From positions 1 to 54,617 of the forward strand of contig JAPMTS010000039.1 in NCBI GenBank assembly GCA_026552955.1: DNA of 54,617 nt, in the 5' to 3' direction. Under the pieces are notes generated by a model that saw nothing but the letters and a program-made list of their open reading frames with translations, was not told where the DNA came from and did no database searches. This DNA is from Candidatus Methanoperedens sp. GTDB taxonomy: Archaea > Halobacteriota > Methanosarcinia > Methanosarcinales > Methanoperedenaceae. Each line of letters starts with the position of its first letter. Position 1 is the stretch's first letter. Positions 52,600-54,617 of this stretch are shown piece after piece. A program made the position numbers and the translations under genes.

Positions 52600-53079
52600 A
52601 TGGTCAGCTGCAAAGCAGAAGACGAATTCATAGAAAATTTCGGATTATTCATGGAAAGTCACAGCATTTTTCCCCGAATAGCAGGACGAATATATGGTTA
52701 TCTTCTCATATGCTCCCCACCCCATCAATCGGCAAAAGATCTGGTGAATAGATTACGGATTACGAAAAGTTCCGTAAGCAGTATGATGCGGTTACTTCTT
52801 CAATCTAAGCTTGTTGAAGAAATCAACCTGCCTGGTGAGCGTCCCCGATATTATCGCATTAAAGAGAGGGGCTGGGAGAATATATTCCTGGAAAATTTAC
52901 AGGCGTTTTCAGCAATCAGGGCATTGCTTGGAGAAGGACGTTCTTTATTGGATAACAGGGAAGCAGAGATGCTAGATCGTATAGAAGAGCTTGATGAATT
53001 ATATGCATTCTTTGAGAAGGAAATGCCACCGCTTATTGAGCGCTGGAAAAAATTCAGAAAGAAGGAGATAAAAAGGTGA
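52600..53079 (+). CDS. GbsR/MarR-type transcriptional regulator
   Basis: A 159-residue winged-helix protein. FIENFGLFMESHSIFPRIAG and RIYGYLLICSPPHQSAKDLV followed by recognition helix ITKSSVSSMMRLLLQSKLV and wing INLPGERPRYYRIKE are the GbsR-family pattern; a helical dimerisation region follows. The usual substrate-sensing tail is short. The stop overlaps the start GTG of the next hydrolase gene by 4 nt (GTGA), so it probably regulates that gene and itself through the palindrome at 52558. Confidence 0.85.
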   Translation: MVSCKAEDEFIENFGLFMESHSIFPRIAGRIYGYLLICSPPHQSAKDLVNRLRITKSSVSSMMRLLLQSKLVEEINLPGERPRYYRIKERGWENIFLENLQAFSAIRALLGEGRSLLDNREAEMLDRIEELDELYAFFEKEMPPLIERWKKFRKKEIKR

Positions 53080-53927
53080 TCAATGAAGGAACGATCAAGT
53101 TACGTGATGGGCGATCACTTGGATACGCCCAGTATGGCGACCTGGCAGGCAAACCAGTTTTCCATTTCCACGGTTCTGGAGGTTCACGTCTGGAACATCC
53201 GCTGGACGAATCCATACTCATAGATTTGAAGATCAGGTTGATTTCTGCCGACCGCCCCGGGCATGGCCTATCCGATTTCCAACCTGACAGAAAACTTCTG
53301 GACTGGCCTGATGATGTACTACAACTGGCCGATCACCTAGAAATTGATACGCTCTATGTTCTGGGTTGGTCAGCCGGAGGACCATATGCTTTAGCCTGCG
53401 CATATAAACTGAAGGAACGGGTGCTGGCCGGGGCGATCGTAAGTGGTTTTGCCCCACCAGATCGACCAGACCCTGCGGAAGGATTTTCCCTTTTCCCAAG
53501 GTTATTCATGTTTTCTGCACGGCATTTCCATCTATTAATAAAATTGTTCCGAAAAATGGCATACTCACAGGTTTCAGGTGGAAAAGAGATAAAGATAGAC
53601 GGCCTCATTAATCAAGATAGGAATATATTGGACAATCCAGAGAATTATCGGTTATTTATGGCAGATATTCGCGAAGGTTACAGGCAAGGATGGCAAGGAA
53701 TTGCTCTGGATGATATAATTATAAACAATCCATGGGGTTTTTCATTAGTAGATATTCAAATTAGGATTGATATCTGGCAAGGGGAAAGGGATCAGAATGT
53801 GCCCTTGAACCATGGTAAATATCAGCACGAAAAGATCCCCAACAATCGCTTTACTGTTGTTCAGAACCAGGCGCATTTATATTTGCTATCCCACTGGCGG
53901 GATGTTCTGATAGCGCTGACGGGATAA
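53076..53927 (+). CDS. Alpha/beta hydrolase
   Basis: A 283-residue soluble hydrolase starting at GTG (MINEGTIKL), placed by a 4-nt overlap with the regulator. FHFHGSGGSRLEH is the oxyanion loop, then DRPGHGLSDF, nucleophile elbow GWSAGGPYA (Ser99), acid in WQGERDQNVP and histidine in QNQAHLYLL. It is more distant from the membrane-anchored hydrolases at 31089 and 32930. The substrate could be the effector controlling the upstream regulator. Confidence 0.88.
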   Translation: MINEGTIKLRDGRSLGYAQYGDLAGKPVFHFHGSGGSRLEHPLDESILIDLKIRLISADRPGHGLSDFQPDRKLLDWPDDVLQLADHLEIDTLYVLGWSAGGPYALACAYKLKERVLAGAIVSGFAPPDRPDPAEGFSLFPRLFMFSARHFHLLIKLFRKMAYSQVSGGKEIKIDGLINQDRNILDNPENYRLFMADIREGYRQGWQGIALDDIIINNPWGFSLVDIQIRIDIWQGERDQNVPLNHGKYQHEKIPNNRFTVVQNQAHLYLLSHWRDVLIALTG

Positions 53928-53955
53928 CATTCAAATTAATATTTCAGGTTTTATT

Positions 53956-54530
53956 ATGGTTTCAAATAAATCGGGAAATTACCATTTATATCAATTTTCT
54001 AATTCAGCATTAGCCTTTGCATTGATGCTGTTCTGGATGGTTTTTCTTTGGGATTTTGGAGGTTCTATAGAACAATTTGGATTTGCTCTGGGACTTATGA
54101 TGTTAGCTCAATCAATAACTTCATACTTTGTTGGTAACTATTCTGATAAGTTCGGTAGAAAGATCTTCTTGATTATTAGCGGTTTTATTTTGACAGGTGT
54201 CATATTTGCATATACATTGATTTCGTCGCTAATTGAATTATACATTCTGCAAATTATTAATGGAATAACGAGTTCTGTGCAGGCTACAATGGAACCTGCA
54301 TTTTAAGGGGACGTGACAAGAATAAAAAAAGGGGTACAGATATCAGGAGATAAACTGCTGTTGTGGGAGTCATGGCCGCTATTTCTATGATGGGGGGAGG
54401 ATTTATTGTTGGTCAATTTGGATTCAGATCAATATTTTATATTGCCGCAGGAATAATTCTCATTTCAACGTTAATTATATTTTACATCAATGAAAAATCA
54501 AACAAACAGCCAAAAACAAGCTTGTTTTAA
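53956..54530 (+). pseudogene. Decayed six-helix MFS-type transporter
   Basis: The first frame (53956-54306) encodes three to four helices with the MFS motif FVGNYSDKFGRKIFL and ends at a premature TAA after MEPAF. In-frame sequence then reads GDVTRIKK, a missing base in the A-run near 54321-54327 would give RGTDI, and another stop (TAA at 54351-54353) precedes VVGVMAAISMMGGGFIVGQF and helices to IIFYINEK, ending at 54530. Restored it would be about 190 residues, half an MFS protein. It is 28 nt after the hydrolase gene and probably belonged to its operon. The final 87 nt hold nothing I recognise. Confidence 0.7.
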
Positions 54531-54617
54531 CCCAACTTTGAGTAAATTTTATCCAAAAATTTCCAATAATCAACATGTATAGAGCCAATAATGTTAAAAA
54601 ACAGTTACAAATCTGTT

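Noticed and set aside
1-54617. CRISPR array, tRNA or rRNA genes
   Set aside because: No regularly spaced repeats, no cloverleaf-like segment with GTTCRANNC and no rRNA-like conserved stretch were seen by eye in the intergenic regions. A tRNAscan or Rfam run would settle it.

Overview
The window is archaeal and looks chromosomal. The best guess is the order Methanosarcinales, and within it the Methanoperedenaceae (ANME-2d). The reasons are a F420-dehydrogenase-type FpoF/FrhB protein with two ferredoxin clusters, a UbiE-type methyltransferase (menaquinone replaces methanophenazine in Methanoperedens), a form III RuBisCO, a precorrin-2 tetrapyrrole operon, a DisA_N diadenylate cyclase and TATA-type promoters. 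The genus is an inference; no rRNA or mcr gene is present to fix it.

Layout. 1-372 is the 3' end of a NuoL/HyfB-like proton-pumping subunit. 0.6-7.0 kb (minus strand) carries housekeeping genes: an MBL phosphodiesterase-like protein, an AAA+ ATPase, a UPF0182 membrane protein, dapF and a membrane-anchored diadenylate cyclase. 7.2-11.7 kb (plus) is a compact set ubiE, hemL, hemC, cobA, hemD. A YgiQ radical-SAM gene follows. pdxS, rbcL (form III) and purC read the other way, with purC and rbcL 18 nt apart. From 17 kb come the FpoF/FrhB-like gene, membrane proteins, htpX with an EF-hand-like loop, and two intact transporters (MFS, NSS). Between these lie several decayed genes.

25.3-54.5 kb is an accessory region dominated by membrane proteins and small-molecule enzymes: a MacB-type ABC transporter, four alpha/beta hydrolases, two CPBP proteins, an ICMT-like methyltransferase, an acyltransferase, DUF4386/DUF4395/DUF6326/DUF6544 proteins, two class I methyltransferases, an FGE-domain protein and four paralogous quinone-oxidoreductase-like MDR genes. 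Paralogues recur between the left part (28-38 kb) and the right part (43-52 kb), and several copies are frameshifted or truncated, so the region looks like recurrent gain, duplication and decay.

In the middle, on the minus strand, is a signalling operon (39.3-43.0 kb): winged-helix regulator, HTH-receiver protein, Cache-HAMP histidine kinase, and a substrate-binding lipoprotein whose two lobes appear in swapped order (circularly permuted). About 120 nt of leader DNA, including a 22-bp inverted repeat, is shared by two unrelated operons at 25.3 and 43.1 kb. One of these copies lies in the intergenic region divergent from the winged-helix gene, which points to a small common regulon. No rRNA, tRNA, CRISPR array or intact insertion sequence was found.
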